From positions 2,572,448-2,636,447 of the forward strand of contig NZ_CP054475.1 in NCBI RefSeq assembly GCF_025345565.1: 64,000 nucleotides of DNA, written 5' to 3'. The notes under the pieces were generated by a model. It was not told the origin of the DNA, ran no database searches, and saw only the letters and a list, made by a program, of their open reading frames with translations. Shown here piece by piece: positions 40,435-48,762 of the stretch (position 1 is the stretch's first letter; each line of letters begins with the position of its first letter). The DNA comes from Thalassolituus hydrocarboniclasticus (lineage in GTDB: Bacteria; Pseudomonadota; Gammaproteobacteria; Pseudomonadales; Oceanobacteraceae). The position numbers were made by a program, and so were the translations under genes.

Positions 40435-41610
40435 TCAGTTACGGGCCAGAACAAAGCGGAAAGGGATATCAAATTCAAAGTTTTCACCCTGCAGAAGCTC
40501 TGGCACCGGAGGGTATGGCGCGGCTTTTTTCGCGGCCCGTAAGGCTGCCCGGTCAAGCAGACTGACCGCCGAACTTTCACTGGTATCCGCCAGCAATAAT
40601 TCGCCGAAACGGTTCAGCTGCAAACTCACGCGCACCGTGCCTTCCAGCCGCTTTCTCAGTGCCTGATCCGGGTATTGAACCTGACTATTGGCCTGCCGCA
40701 ACAAGGCACGGTAATACTGCATCTCAGCCTGCTGACGGGCGATCAGTTGTGCCCTCTCCCGGGCCTGTTCGGCTGCTGCCAGAGCACGCTCTTTTTCACG
40801 TTTTTCTGCCGCTCTGGCCGCCAGATCCGATGCCGTTTCCGGCTGTTTTTTCCGCTCCGACACCTCCGGCAGCGACACCTGTTCTGTAACCTCTGGCGGC
40901 GTTTTTACTGCAGGTTGTGACAATTTTGGTACATTGGACTCCACATTTTGCGCCACCACCGTTACATTTCCGCCTGCGACAGGTCGCGCCGCTGTGACCG
41001 GTTGTGCCTGAGCAACGTGATCCGCGTCACGTTTCAGCCAGCCCGCAACGGCCTCTGCCCGCCCCGGCCTGACCTGCCTGGCATCCCAACTGGCTTTCAG
41101 CTCGCTGCGCTCCGCTGCTTTCATCCGCAGCAGATCTTCACGAAATCCCGGAGACTGCGGGAACTTGCCAATCCAGGCAGCCAGCAACAGACGCACAAAA
41201 CTACCATCCTCAATCAGAAGTACTTCCACATCATTGATCAGCACACGGCAGGGACCGCTTTCATTACTGATCAGCATCCGGTCTCCCTCACGCAAATCAT
41301 CTTGCAACAGATTGGTAAAGCGGCTGATATCTTCCAAACGCGCATTCATTTCCGCTTCACTCAGATTGATGGCCAGCCCTTCATTCCACAGCCGGTAAAA
41401 ACGGCGCGGCGATATACGCTCCGCCAGCACACGGATTTCCAGAGCCAGGGGCTGCTCTGCGCTCAGCCACTGCTGGCTGTCGTTCAGGTCGCTGTAAACA
41501 GCCGCCAGGTACACATCGTTATGCAGACGGCGATAAGTTCCCATCGCCTGTAACTCAAGCGCCTGGGCAGGAGCCAGCCAGAAAGTCAGAAAGAAGAGTA
41601 AGAAGCGCAT
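40435..41610 (-). CDS. Chalcone-isomerase-like domain fused to a TonB-type C-terminal domain (paralogue 2)
   Basis: 391 aa. Signal peptide (MRFLLFFLTFWLAPAQA). Chalcone-isomerase-like domain at about 18-185 (RRFYRLWNEGLAINLSEAEM, FTNLLQDDLREGDRMLIS). Pro/Val/Gln linker at about 200-255. Charged coiled coil at about 255-300 (AAEKREKERALAAAEQARER). TonB/TolA-type C-terminal domain at about 305-390 (VQYPDQALRKRLEGTVRVSL, SLLDRAALRAAKKAAPYPP). Unlike TonB there is no uncleaved N-terminal anchor, and no exbB/exbD is nearby. The combination is unusual. Confidence 0.8.
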   Translation of the reverse strand: MRFLLFFLTFWLAPAQALELQAMGTYRRLHNDVYLAAVYSDLNDSQQWLSAEQPLALEIRVLAERISPRRFYRLWNEGLAINLSEAEMNARLEDISRFTNLLQDDLREGDRMLISNESGPCRVLINDVEVLLIEDGSFVRLLLAAWIGKFPQSPGFREDLLRMKAAERSELKASWDARQVRPGRAEAVAGWLKRDADHVAQAQPVTAARPVAGGNVTVVAQNVESNVPKLSQPAVKTPPEVTEQVSLPEVSERKKQPETASDLAARAAEKREKERALAAAEQARERAQLIARQQAEMQYYRALLRQANSQVQYPDQALRKRLEGTVRVSLQLNRFGELLLADTSESSAVSLLDRAALRAAKKAAPYPPVPELLQGENFEFDIPFRFVLARN

Positions 41611-41686
41611 CGTCGGTCATCCTGAAAGATTTCCGGCGATTCTAATAAGAAAAGATGACAGAAAATTGTCGGCAGCAGGACCTGTA

Positions 41687-42157
41687 TCAGGACAGATTCA
41701 CCAGTTCAATAAAGGAAGTCAGCGGTACCGCATCACGCACCAGCTGTTCCTGACGCTCCGGGTTACGGATATCCTGCAAGGTCACCCGTGCCAGCACCTG
41801 GGTAATCAGCTGATTGATGCCGCCCCAGTTAGATGACAGTGAGCAACTGGCGGTGATGTCACACTGATGATCGTCGGCCGCGCATTCGGTCAGGGCAACC
41901 GGGCCTTCAAAGGCCTGCACCACATCCAGCATACGGATCTGCCCCGGCGCCCGCGCCAGGCGGTAGCCACCGCGCGCACCGCGCTGGGCGCTTACCAGAC
42001 CACTGTCGACCAGGGCTTTCATCACTTTACGCACCGTGGGCAGTGCCAGCCCGGTCAGGCCGGTAATGTCGTCGGTCGACAGCTTAACCGCGCCGGCCTG
42101 TGCCAGCTCGTTCAGGACGACCACGCCATAATCGGTCAGCTTACTTATTTTCAGCAT
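41687..42157 (-). CDS. Rrf2-family SUF regulator (IscR-like)
   Basis: 156 aa. Winged HTH (LSTDDITGLTGLALPTVRKV, RGARGGYRLAR) and the three cluster-binding cysteines Cys92, Cys99 and Cys105 (ECAADDHQCDITASC), nearly the same positions as in IscR. It probably holds an Fe-S cluster and represses the divergent suf operon when clusters are sufficient. This is the SUF-associated regulator subfamily. Confidence 0.92.
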   Translation of the reverse strand: MLKISKLTDYGVVVLNELAQAGAVKLSTDDITGLTGLALPTVRKVMKALVDSGLVSAQRGARGGYRLARAPGQIRMLDVVQAFEGPVALTECAADDHQCDITASCSLSSNWGGINQLITQVLARVTLQDIRNPERQEQLVRDAVPLTSFIELVNLS

Positions 42158-42266
42158 ACTCCTGCCCTGTCTGATCAGTAGTTAAGGGTCTGGCCAAACG
42201 AGAATATGTCGCGATTGGTCAGAATTCATCCGCTTTGCTAGAATGCGCGCATCCATTAAAGCATAC

Positions 42267-42279
42267 CAATACGGTATTG
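42267..42279. promoter_or_regulatory. Small perfect dyad in the suf control region
   Basis: CAATAC-G-GTATTG, 13 bp, 7 bp before the IscR-like site. It could be a second binding site for the Rrf2 regulator; no known consensus is matched. Confidence 0.4.
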
Positions 42280-42285
42280 ATTAAT

Positions 42286-42310
42286 ATACCCGACTAAATT
42301 ACTCTGTTAT
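42286..42310. promoter_or_regulatory. IscR type-1-like operator of the suf operon
   Basis: The 25 bp at 42286-42310 start ATACCCGACTAAATTA and end in GTTAT. Compared with the IscR type-1 consensus ATASYYGACTRWWWYAGTCRRSTAT, 22 of 25 positions fit by my alignment; the mismatches are in the right half. It lies between the divergent regulator and sufB. Confidence 0.7.
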
Positions 42311-42482
42311 TACCCTGATCTGCGTTAGAATATGGCGCCAAGAGCGCACCGCACGTCAGACATCCCCCGGGACGGAGCGGATGATACATCAGGGTAAACG
42401 CCAGACGCGGGTCCGGCGCACAGCGGTTTCACTGAGCGGAACCGCAGGCAGATCGGGCCGCATCCATACGAGAGAGTTCACT

Positions 42483-43925
42483 ATGAGCAGCAACGCTGAA
42501 ATCGAACGCCGCATTGGTAACGACTACCAGGCCGGCTTTGTTACCGACATCGAGTCAGACACCATTGCACCGGGCCTGAGCGAAGATGTGGTGCGTTTTA
42601 TTTCCGCCAAAAAAGGTGAACCCGAGTGGATGACCGAATGGCGTTTAAAAGCCTTCCGTGCCTGGCAGGAAATGGCTGAGCCAACCTGGGCGCATGTGCA
42701 TTACCCGGAAGTTGATTTTCAGGCGCTGTCTTATTATTCCGCGCCGAAAAGCATGGCTGACAAACCGAAAAGCCTCGACGAAGTCGACCCTGAATTGCTG
42801 CGTACCTATGAAAAGCTGGGTATCCCACTGCATGAGCAGATGGCGCTGGCCGGCATCGCCGTTGACGCCGTATTCGACTCGGTATCCGTTGCCACAACCT
42901 TCCGCGCCAAACTGGCCGAAGCCGGCGTTATTTTTATGCCGATTTCCGAAGCCGTGCATGAGCATCCGGAACTGGTTAAAAAATACCTCGGCACCGTCGT
43001 GCCACAGCGTGACAATTTTTACGCAGCACTGAACTCAGCCGTGTTTTCTGACGGCTCCTTCGTATACATCCCCAAAGGCGTACGCTGCCCGATGGAGCTG
43101 TCCACTTACTTCCGTATTAATGAAGCCAAAACCGGTCAGTTTGAACGTACCCTAATTATTGCCGACGAAGGTTCCCACGTGAGCTACCTCGAAGGCTGTA
43201 CCGCTCCGATGCGTGATGAAAACCAGCTGCATGCAGCGGTGGTTGAACTGATCGCGCTGGACAACTCCGAAATTAAATACAGCACCGTGCAAAACTGGTA
43301 TCCCGGCGATAAAGAAGGCAAAGGCGGTATTTACAACTTCGTAACCAAGCGTGCCGTTGCCCATACCAATGCCAAAGTGAGCTGGACCCAGGTAGAGACC
43401 GGTTCTGCCGTGACCTGGAAATACCCAAGCTGTGTATTAAAAGGCGATAACTCGGTCGGCGAATTTTATTCCGTGGCGTTAACCAATAATTATCAGCAGG
43501 CCGATACCGGCACCAAGATGATTCATCTGGGTAAAAACACCCGCTCAACCATTATTTCCAAGGGTATCTCTGCCGGTAAAAGTCAGAATGCCTACCGCGG
43601 TCTGGTACGTATGAATCCGACCGCCGCCGGTGCGCGTAACTACACCCAGTGTGACTCGCTGTTAATCGGTGATCAGTGTGGCGCCCATACTTTCCCTTAT
43701 ATCGAAAGCAAACATCCTTCTGCGGTCGTGGAGCACGAAGCCACCACCTCAACCGTCAGCGACGACCAGTTATTCCTCTGCCGTCAGCGCGGCATTGATA
43801 CCGAGAAAGCCGTGTCCATGATCGTTAACGGTTTCTGTAAAGAGGTATTCAAAGAGCTGCCGATGGAATTTGCGGTGGAAGCCGGCAAGTTACTGGAAGT
43901 GTCACTGGAAGGTTCTGTCGGCTGA
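42483..43925 (+). CDS. sufB: Fe-S cluster scaffold SufB
   Basis: 480 aa. Core motifs: [20 protein letters not shown]-like segment ([20 protein letters not shown]), SYLEGCTAP, and [22 protein letters not shown] near the C-terminus with the conserved Cys, plus [15 protein letters not shown]. SufB with SufC and SufD forms the SufBC2D scaffold for cluster assembly. The start ATGAGCAGC at 42483 is preceded by AGAGAG; the longer frame is not homologous. Confidence 0.95.
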   Translation: MSSNAEIERRIGNDYQAGFVTDIESDTIAPGLSEDVVRFISAKKGEPEWMTEWRLKAFRAWQEMAEPTWAHVHYPEVDFQALSYYSAPKSMADKPKSLDEVDPELLRTYEKLGIPLHEQMALAGIAVDAVFDSVSVATTFRAKLAEAGVIFMPISEAVHEHPELVKKYLGTVVPQRDNFYAALNSAVFSDGSFVYIPKGVRCPMELSTYFRINEAKTGQFERTLIIADEGSHVSYLEGCTAPMRDENQLHAAVVELIALDNSEIKYSTVQNWYPGDKEGKGGIYNFVTKRAVAHTNAKVSWTQVETGSAVTWKYPSCVLKGDNSVGEFYSVALTNNYQQADTGTKMIHLGKNTRSTIISKGISAGKSQNAYRGLVRMNPTAAGARNYTQCDSLLIGDQCGAHTFPYIESKHPSAVVEHEATTSTVSDDQLFLCRQRGIDTEKAVSMIVNGFCKEVFKELPMEFAVEAGKLLEVSLEGSVG

Positions 43926-44010
43926 TTAAGGCCAGACTTAACCGGGACTAAAAAATTGAAATTTATCTGCCATCGCGCGGATGACAGACTGAAAAAAGGT
44001 ACTGCTAACC

Positions 44011-44769
44011 ATGATCAGCATTAAAAACCTGCACGCCAACGTAGAAGACAAAAACATTCTCAAAGGTCTGAACCTGGAGATTAAACCCGGTGAAGTGCAC
44101 GCCATCATGGGTCCGAACGGTGCCGGTAAAAGTACTCTGGGCAACGTTCTGGCAGGTCGTGATGGTTATGAAGTGACCGATGGCAGTGTCACCCTGAACG
44201 GTAAAGATATTCTTGAGATGGAGCCGGAAGAACGTGCCCGTGAAGGTTTATTTCTGGCGTTCCAGTATCCGGTAGAAATTCCCGGTGTCTCCAACCTCGA
44301 ATTTTTAAAAGCCTCTGTTGATGCCGTGCGCGCTCATCAGGGCAAGCCTGCACTGGATTCCGTTCAGTTTTTAAAACTGGCGCGGGAAAAATGCAAAGCC
44401 GTTAATCTCGACCAGAGCTTTCTTAAGCGTGGTGTCAACGAAGGCTTCTCCGGCGGCGAGAAAAAACGTAATGAACTGATGCAGATGATGCTGCTCGAAC
44501 CGTCCCTGTGCATTCTCGATGAAACCGACTCCGGTCTGGATATCGACGCACTGCAGGTGGTAGCCGAAGGTGTGAATGCGATGCGCGATGCCAACCGCAG
44601 CTTTATTGTGGTGACCCACTATCAGCGTCTGCTCGACTACATCGTACCGGATTACGTTCACGTACTGGCCAACGGCCGCATCGTTAAATCCGGCGGTAAA
44701 GAGCTGGCACTGGAGCTGGAAGAAAAAGGCTACGGCTGGCTGGAAAGCGCAGACAACGGAGCGGCGTAA
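44011..44769 (+). CDS. sufC: Fe-S assembly ATPase SufC
   Basis: 252 aa ABC-type ATPase. Walker A GPNGAGKST, signature FSGGEKKRNE (the SufC form of LSGGQ), Walker B LCILDETDSGLDID and His-switch VVTHYQRLLDY. It drives SufBCD conformational change. It follows sufB after 85 bp. Confidence 0.96.
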   Translation: MISIKNLHANVEDKNILKGLNLEIKPGEVHAIMGPNGAGKSTLGNVLAGRDGYEVTDGSVTLNGKDILEMEPEERAREGLFLAFQYPVEIPGVSNLEFLKASVDAVRAHQGKPALDSVQFLKLAREKCKAVNLDQSFLKRGVNEGFSGGEKKRNELMQMMLLEPSLCILDETDSGLDIDALQVVAEGVNAMRDANRSFIVVTHYQRLLDYIVPDYVHVLANGRIVKSGGKELALELEEKGYGWLESADNGAA

Positions 44770-44770
44770 C

Positions 44771-46141
44771 ATGGCAGAACAGTTTCACGCACAACAGCTG
44801 GCGCTGGCCACAGAGCAGGCCCGCAACCCGCTGCTGGCTGCCCTGAATGCAGCCGGCCAACAAGCCTTTGCCGCAGCGTCTGTGCCCAACCGTAAAACCG
44901 AAGCCTGGAAATACACCTCGCTGCATAACCTGCTGACCGGTGATTTTCAGCGTACTGCCAGCCAGTCGGAATTAACCGCCGGGCTGCGTGAAGTGGCAAC
45001 TCTGGGCAATTTAAAAGCAGCACGACTGGTATTTATTAATGGCCGGTTAAGCAGCGAATTATCCGATGCCCTGGCGTTGCAACAGGTTACCCTGTTCAGC
45101 CAGGCAGATGCAGAGCAACAGGTATTAATCAGCCAGCATCTGGGCACTGTACTGGCGCAGGCCAGCAGCAGTAACAGCGGCAGCGCGCATTTATTTAATG
45201 ACCTGAATAATGCCGCCCTGAACGATGGCGTACTGATTCACGTCGGTAAAAACCAGCGCCTCGAACAGCCGCTGCAGATCAGCTGGCTGAGCAGTAATAA
45301 TCCGCAGCCGTTCAGCATCACCAGCCGTATGTTAATGGTACTGGAGAGCGGTGCCGAAGCAACGCTGGTTGAGCATTATGCTTCCGATGAACAGCCGCAG
45401 AACAGCTTTACCAACGCTCTGAGCGAGCTGGTGATTGGCGATAACGCCCGCCTGCAACATTACCGCCTGCAGTTAATGCAGGAAGATGCCCTGCATATCG
45501 GCAGCACTCATGTTGATCTGGCGCGTGACAGTCAGTACAACGCTTTTCATCTGGGCCTGGGCACCCGCCTGACCCGTAACGATATTGTGGTTAATCACAA
45601 TGTTAGTGGCTCGCACTGCGAACTGAACGGCGTGTATATTCCGCAGAACCAGCAATTGCTGGATTTCCACACCTGCATTGAACACAAAGTGCCGCACTGC
45701 ACCAGCAACGAAGTATTCCGCGGCATTATGAATGACAAAGCCCGTGCTGTATTTAATGGCCGTATTCATATTCATCCGCAGGCGCAGAAAACACTGGCCG
45801 AGTTAAGCAATAAAAACCTGTTGCTGACCAATACCGCTGAGATTTACACCAAGCCGGAACTGGAAATCTACGCCGACGACGTAAAATGCGCCCACGGTGC
45901 GACCGTTGCTCAGCTGGAAGAAAAAGCCATGTTTTATATGCAGAGCCGCGGCATCAGCAAAAAAGAAGCTGAAGTCATGCTCAGCTTTGGCTTTATTAAC
46001 GAATTACTCGAAGCTCTTCCGCACGAAGACATCGCACTGGTATTGCGGCCATTACTGGCGCGCCGTTTTGGCCGCGATCAGTCGTTAAGCCGTCATCTGC
46101 TGGAAAATGAAGCTGCCGGTCTCAGCGGAGAAGACGCATGA
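44771..46141 (+). CDS. sufD: Fe-S assembly protein SufD
   Basis: 456 aa. SufB/SufD-type beta-helix: VPNRKTEAWKYTSLHNLL at the N-terminus; SHCELNGVYIPQNQQLLDFH, HKVPHCTSNEVFRGIMNDKA and DDVKCAHGATVAQLEEKAMF in the C-terminal half, with the conserved His of the SufB-SufD interface. It starts 1 bp after the sufC stop and overlaps sufS by 4 bp. Confidence 0.95.
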   Translation: MAEQFHAQQLALATEQARNPLLAALNAAGQQAFAAASVPNRKTEAWKYTSLHNLLTGDFQRTASQSELTAGLREVATLGNLKAARLVFINGRLSSELSDALALQQVTLFSQADAEQQVLISQHLGTVLAQASSSNSGSAHLFNDLNNAALNDGVLIHVGKNQRLEQPLQISWLSSNNPQPFSITSRMLMVLESGAEATLVEHYASDEQPQNSFTNALSELVIGDNARLQHYRLQLMQEDALHIGSTHVDLARDSQYNAFHLGLGTRLTRNDIVVNHNVSGSHCELNGVYIPQNQQLLDFHTCIEHKVPHCTSNEVFRGIMNDKARAVFNGRIHIHPQAQKTLAELSNKNLLLTNTAEIYTKPELEIYADDVKCAHGATVAQLEEKAMFYMQSRGISKKEAEVMLSFGFINELLEALPHEDIALVLRPLLARRFGRDQSLSRHLLENEAAGLSGEDA

Positions 46142-47370
46142 GTACAATCAGCCCGGAACAATTAAACAGCATCCGCGAACAGTTCCCTGCCCTGCATCAG
46201 GAAGTGAACTGCAAGCCGCTGATTTATCTGGATAACGGTGCCACCACGCAAAAACCGAAAGCGGTTATCAATGCGCTGAGCCGTTATTACGAGCACGATA
46301 ACTCCAATGTTCACCGTGGTGCTCATACCCTGAGTGACCGTGCGACTGAACATTTTGAAAACGCGCGTAAAACCGTACAGCGCTTTTTAAATGCGGCCAA
46401 AGCGGAAGAAATCGTCTGGACCCGCGGCACTACCGAGGCCATTAACCTGGTGGCAGCCACCTGGGGCCGAAGCAATATTAAAGCCGGCGACCGCATTCTG
46501 GTCTCCGGTATGGAGCACCACTCCAATATCGTGCCCTGGCAGATGCTGTGTGAGCAAAGTGGCGCCGAATTGCTGCCCATTCCGGTACTGGAAAATGGCG
46601 AGCTGGATATGGCCGCCTTTAAAAGCCTGCTGACTCCCGCAGTCAAACTGGTTTCGGTTGTACACGTATCCAATGCCCTCGGAACCATTAATCCGGTAGC
46701 AGACATTATTGCACTGGCCCATGCCAACGGCAGTAAAGTGCTGATCGATGGTGCGCAGGCCGTTGCTCACTGGGATATCGACGTACAGGCGCTGGATGCC
46801 GATTTTTACGCCTTTTCCGGCCATAAACTTTTTGGCCCGACCGGCATCGGCGTACTCTATGGCAAAGAAGCTCTGCTCAATGCTATGCCACCTTATCAGG
46901 GCGGTGGCGAAATGATTGAGCACGTCAGTTTCAGCAAAACCACCTACAACGTTCTGCCGTATAAATTCGAAGCCGGTACGCCCAACATTGCCGGCGCCAT
47001 TGGTATGGCAGCCGCCATTGATTATTTAAATACCCTCGACCGTAAAGCTCTGGCAGCCCATGAAGATGCCCTGCTGGCGCGCGCCAACGAGCTGGCCGCT
47101 GAGATGGGCGGAATCCGCATTATCGGTAATGCCGCTCATAAAGCGTCAGTATTCAGCTTTATTCTTGAAGGTGCGCACCCGGCCGACGTCGGCACCCTGC
47201 TCGACCAGCAGGGTATTGCGGTACGCACAGGCCATCACTGCGCCATGCCGGTGATGGAGCAATTTAAAGTTCCCGGCACTGTGCGGGCGTCTTTCACCTT
47301 CTACAATACGCTGGAAGAAGTGGACGCACTGTTTAAAGGCCTGGAAAAAGCCAAACTGTTTTTACTCTGA
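46138..47370 (+). CDS. sufS: Cysteine desulfurase SufS
   Basis: 410 aa, class V aminotransferase fold with PLP. FSGHKLFGPTGIGVLYG contains the PLP lysine, and VRTGHHCAMPVMEQF the catalytic cysteine (class II CsdB/SufS type). It supplies persulfide sulfur from cysteine. Its usual partner SufE or SufU is not encoded in this operon; it must lie elsewhere or be replaced. Confidence 0.96.
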   Translation: MSTISPEQLNSIREQFPALHQEVNCKPLIYLDNGATTQKPKAVINALSRYYEHDNSNVHRGAHTLSDRATEHFENARKTVQRFLNAAKAEEIVWTRGTTEAINLVAATWGRSNIKAGDRILVSGMEHHSNIVPWQMLCEQSGAELLPIPVLENGELDMAAFKSLLTPAVKLVSVVHVSNALGTINPVADIIALAHANGSKVLIDGAQAVAHWDIDVQALDADFYAFSGHKLFGPTGIGVLYGKEALLNAMPPYQGGGEMIEHVSFSKTTYNVLPYKFEAGTPNIAGAIGMAAAIDYLNTLDRKALAAHEDALLARANELAAEMGGIRIIGNAAHKASVFSFILEGAHPADVGTLLDQQGIAVRTGHHCAMPVMEQFKVPGTVRASFTFYNTLEEVDALFKGLEKAKLFLL

Positions 47371-47383
47371 GGATGGAAGGACA

Positions 47384-47770
47384 ATGAGCACCGAAACCTT
47401 TGATCCAAATGCACAGCCAGCCACCTACGACCCAAATGCGGTTGCCAGCGCCAGTATGACGGAAGCGGCTATCAGCCATATCCGCAAACAGCTGGCGAAA
47501 AATCCGGCGATGAAAGGTATTCGTCTGGGTGTGAAAAAAAGCGGTTGTTCCGGCTTTAAATACGATATCGAATTTGTCGAACAGGCTCATGACGGTGATC
47601 AGACCATTCAGGTGGCCGACGATATTCTGCTGTTTATTGCCGCCGATGCTGCACCTTATGTACGCGGCACTGAAATTGATTTCAGCAAAGAAGGATTGAA
47701 CAGCACCATTAAGTTCAACAACCCGAATGCCAAAGATCTCTGCGGCTGCGGTGAATCATTTTCGGTTTAA
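47384..47770 (+). CDS. sufA: A-type Fe-S carrier (SufA/IscA family)
   Basis: 128 aa. The three conserved cysteines are in KKSGCSGFKYDIEF and the C-terminal LCGCGESF. A-type carriers receive clusters from SufBCD and pass them to target proteins. The N-terminal 25 residues (TFDPNAQPATYDPNA) are an extension not seen in typical SufA. It is 13 bp downstream of sufS. Confidence 0.92.
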   Translation: MSTETFDPNAQPATYDPNAVASASMTEAAISHIRKQLAKNPAMKGIRLGVKKSGCSGFKYDIEFVEQAHDGDQTIQVADDILLFIAADAAPYVRGTEIDFSKEGLNSTIKFNNPNAKDLCGCGESFSV

Positions 47771-47859
47771 CCGAAGCTGCTGAAATTTGTTGAAAATATC
47801 GCGGCAATAGCAACATTCATGAAGCGTCACGAGCGCAGTAGCTTCATACAGGAGTCAAT

Positions 47860-48387
47860 GTGGAAAGAAGAATGGTCGTGGCGCACGCCACCTGCCCCGC
47901 CCGTATGGTGCCATCCGGTACGCCAACCACCATTCCGGCCGGCAGCTTTGTCACCATCAATCAGGCTCTGGGTGGCAATTACACCGTGACACTGAACGGC
48001 AATATGCTGCGCGTTGACGGTACCGATGCCGCAGCCCTGGGTCTTGAAGCCGAAGAAATTGAATTTGAACAGCGCAGCGACGGTCTGGTGCATGAAGATC
48101 AGATCCGTCAGGCGCTGCGCACCATTTATGATCCGGAAATTCCGATCAACCTGCTTGATCTGGGTTTGATTTACGGTATCGATATCGACAATAACGCGGT
48201 AAAAATCCGTATGACCTTAACCGCGCCAACCTGCGGTATGGGCCCGGTACTGATCTCCGATGTTAAATACCGTGTCGCCAAAGTACCGAATGTAGAACGC
48301 GTTGAAGTTGAACTGGTGTTCGACCCGCCATGGAGCCGTGACATGATGACCGAAGAAGCCCAGTTAGAAGCGGGTTTATTCTTCTGA
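47860..48387 (+). CDS. sufT: SufT, DUF59-family Fe-S assembly factor
   Basis: 175 aa. The N-terminal part contains ARMVPSGTPTTIPAGSFVTI and ALGGNYTVTLNGNMLRVDG. A DUF59/MIP18-like domain covers about 80-170 (IYDPEIPINLLDLGLIY, LTAPTCGMGPVLISDVKYRV with the conserved Cys, DPPWSRDMM). It helps mature Fe-S proteins. The GTG at 47860 has GGAG five nt upstream; an ATG overlapping it is in another frame. Last gene of the suf operon. Confidence 0.92.
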   Translation: MERRMVVAHATCPARMVPSGTPTTIPAGSFVTINQALGGNYTVTLNGNMLRVDGTDAAALGLEAEEIEFEQRSDGLVHEDQIRQALRTIYDPEIPINLLDLGLIYGIDIDNNAVKIRMTLTAPTCGMGPVLISDVKYRVAKVPNVERVEVELVFDPPWSRDMMTEEAQLEAGLFF

Positions 48388-48388
48388 T

Positions 48389-48417
48389 AAAAAAACGGGG
48401 CATCAGCCCCGTTTTTT
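48389..48417 (+). terminator. Terminator of the suf operon
   Basis: A CGGGG/CCCCG stem with 6-nt loop flanked by A7 and T6 lies right after the sufT stop. Its symmetry allows it to stop the converging transcript too. Confidence 0.88.
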
Positions 48418-48432
48418 ATTTCCGCTTTAGCC

Positions 48433-48750
48433 TCAGGCCTCCGGCTCTTTAGTCCCCGCCGGGTTCAGATCCAGCAGCATGTGTCCATAAATAGACTGGC
48501 TCTGCAGATCGACCACTATCACCATCGCTACGCCCTGATACTGGCTGTTGATCAGTACGTGTTCGTACTTATCTTCCATGCGGTACACATGGGTAACGTT
48601 ACCGGCCCGGCAATCTGCAAAGGCAAAATCTTCGGGTGGAATCGCGGCAACGTATTCCCAGAAATCAACCACCGGCTCACCGGCTTCAACCCGCTGCGGG
48701 TTGATTCGGGTTTCATGAAATTCCAGCGGGTTCAGCTTACGGGTCTGCAT
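48433..48750 (-). CDS. Small conserved-looking protein of unknown function
   Basis: 105 aa, soluble, with no signal peptide. VVDFWEYVAAIPPEDFAFADC and YEHVLINSQYQGVAMVIVVD suggest a compact alpha/beta fold. The family is not recognised. It lies 12 bp after the TIGR03545 gene and is probably the third gene of that operon. Confidence 0.7.
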   Translation of the reverse strand: MQTRKLNPLEFHETRINPQRVEAGEPVVDFWEYVAAIPPEDFAFADCRAGNVTHVYRMEDKYEHVLINSQYQGVAMVIVVDLQSQSIYGHMLLDLNPAGTKEPEA

Positions 48751-48762
48751 GGTTATCTCTCG

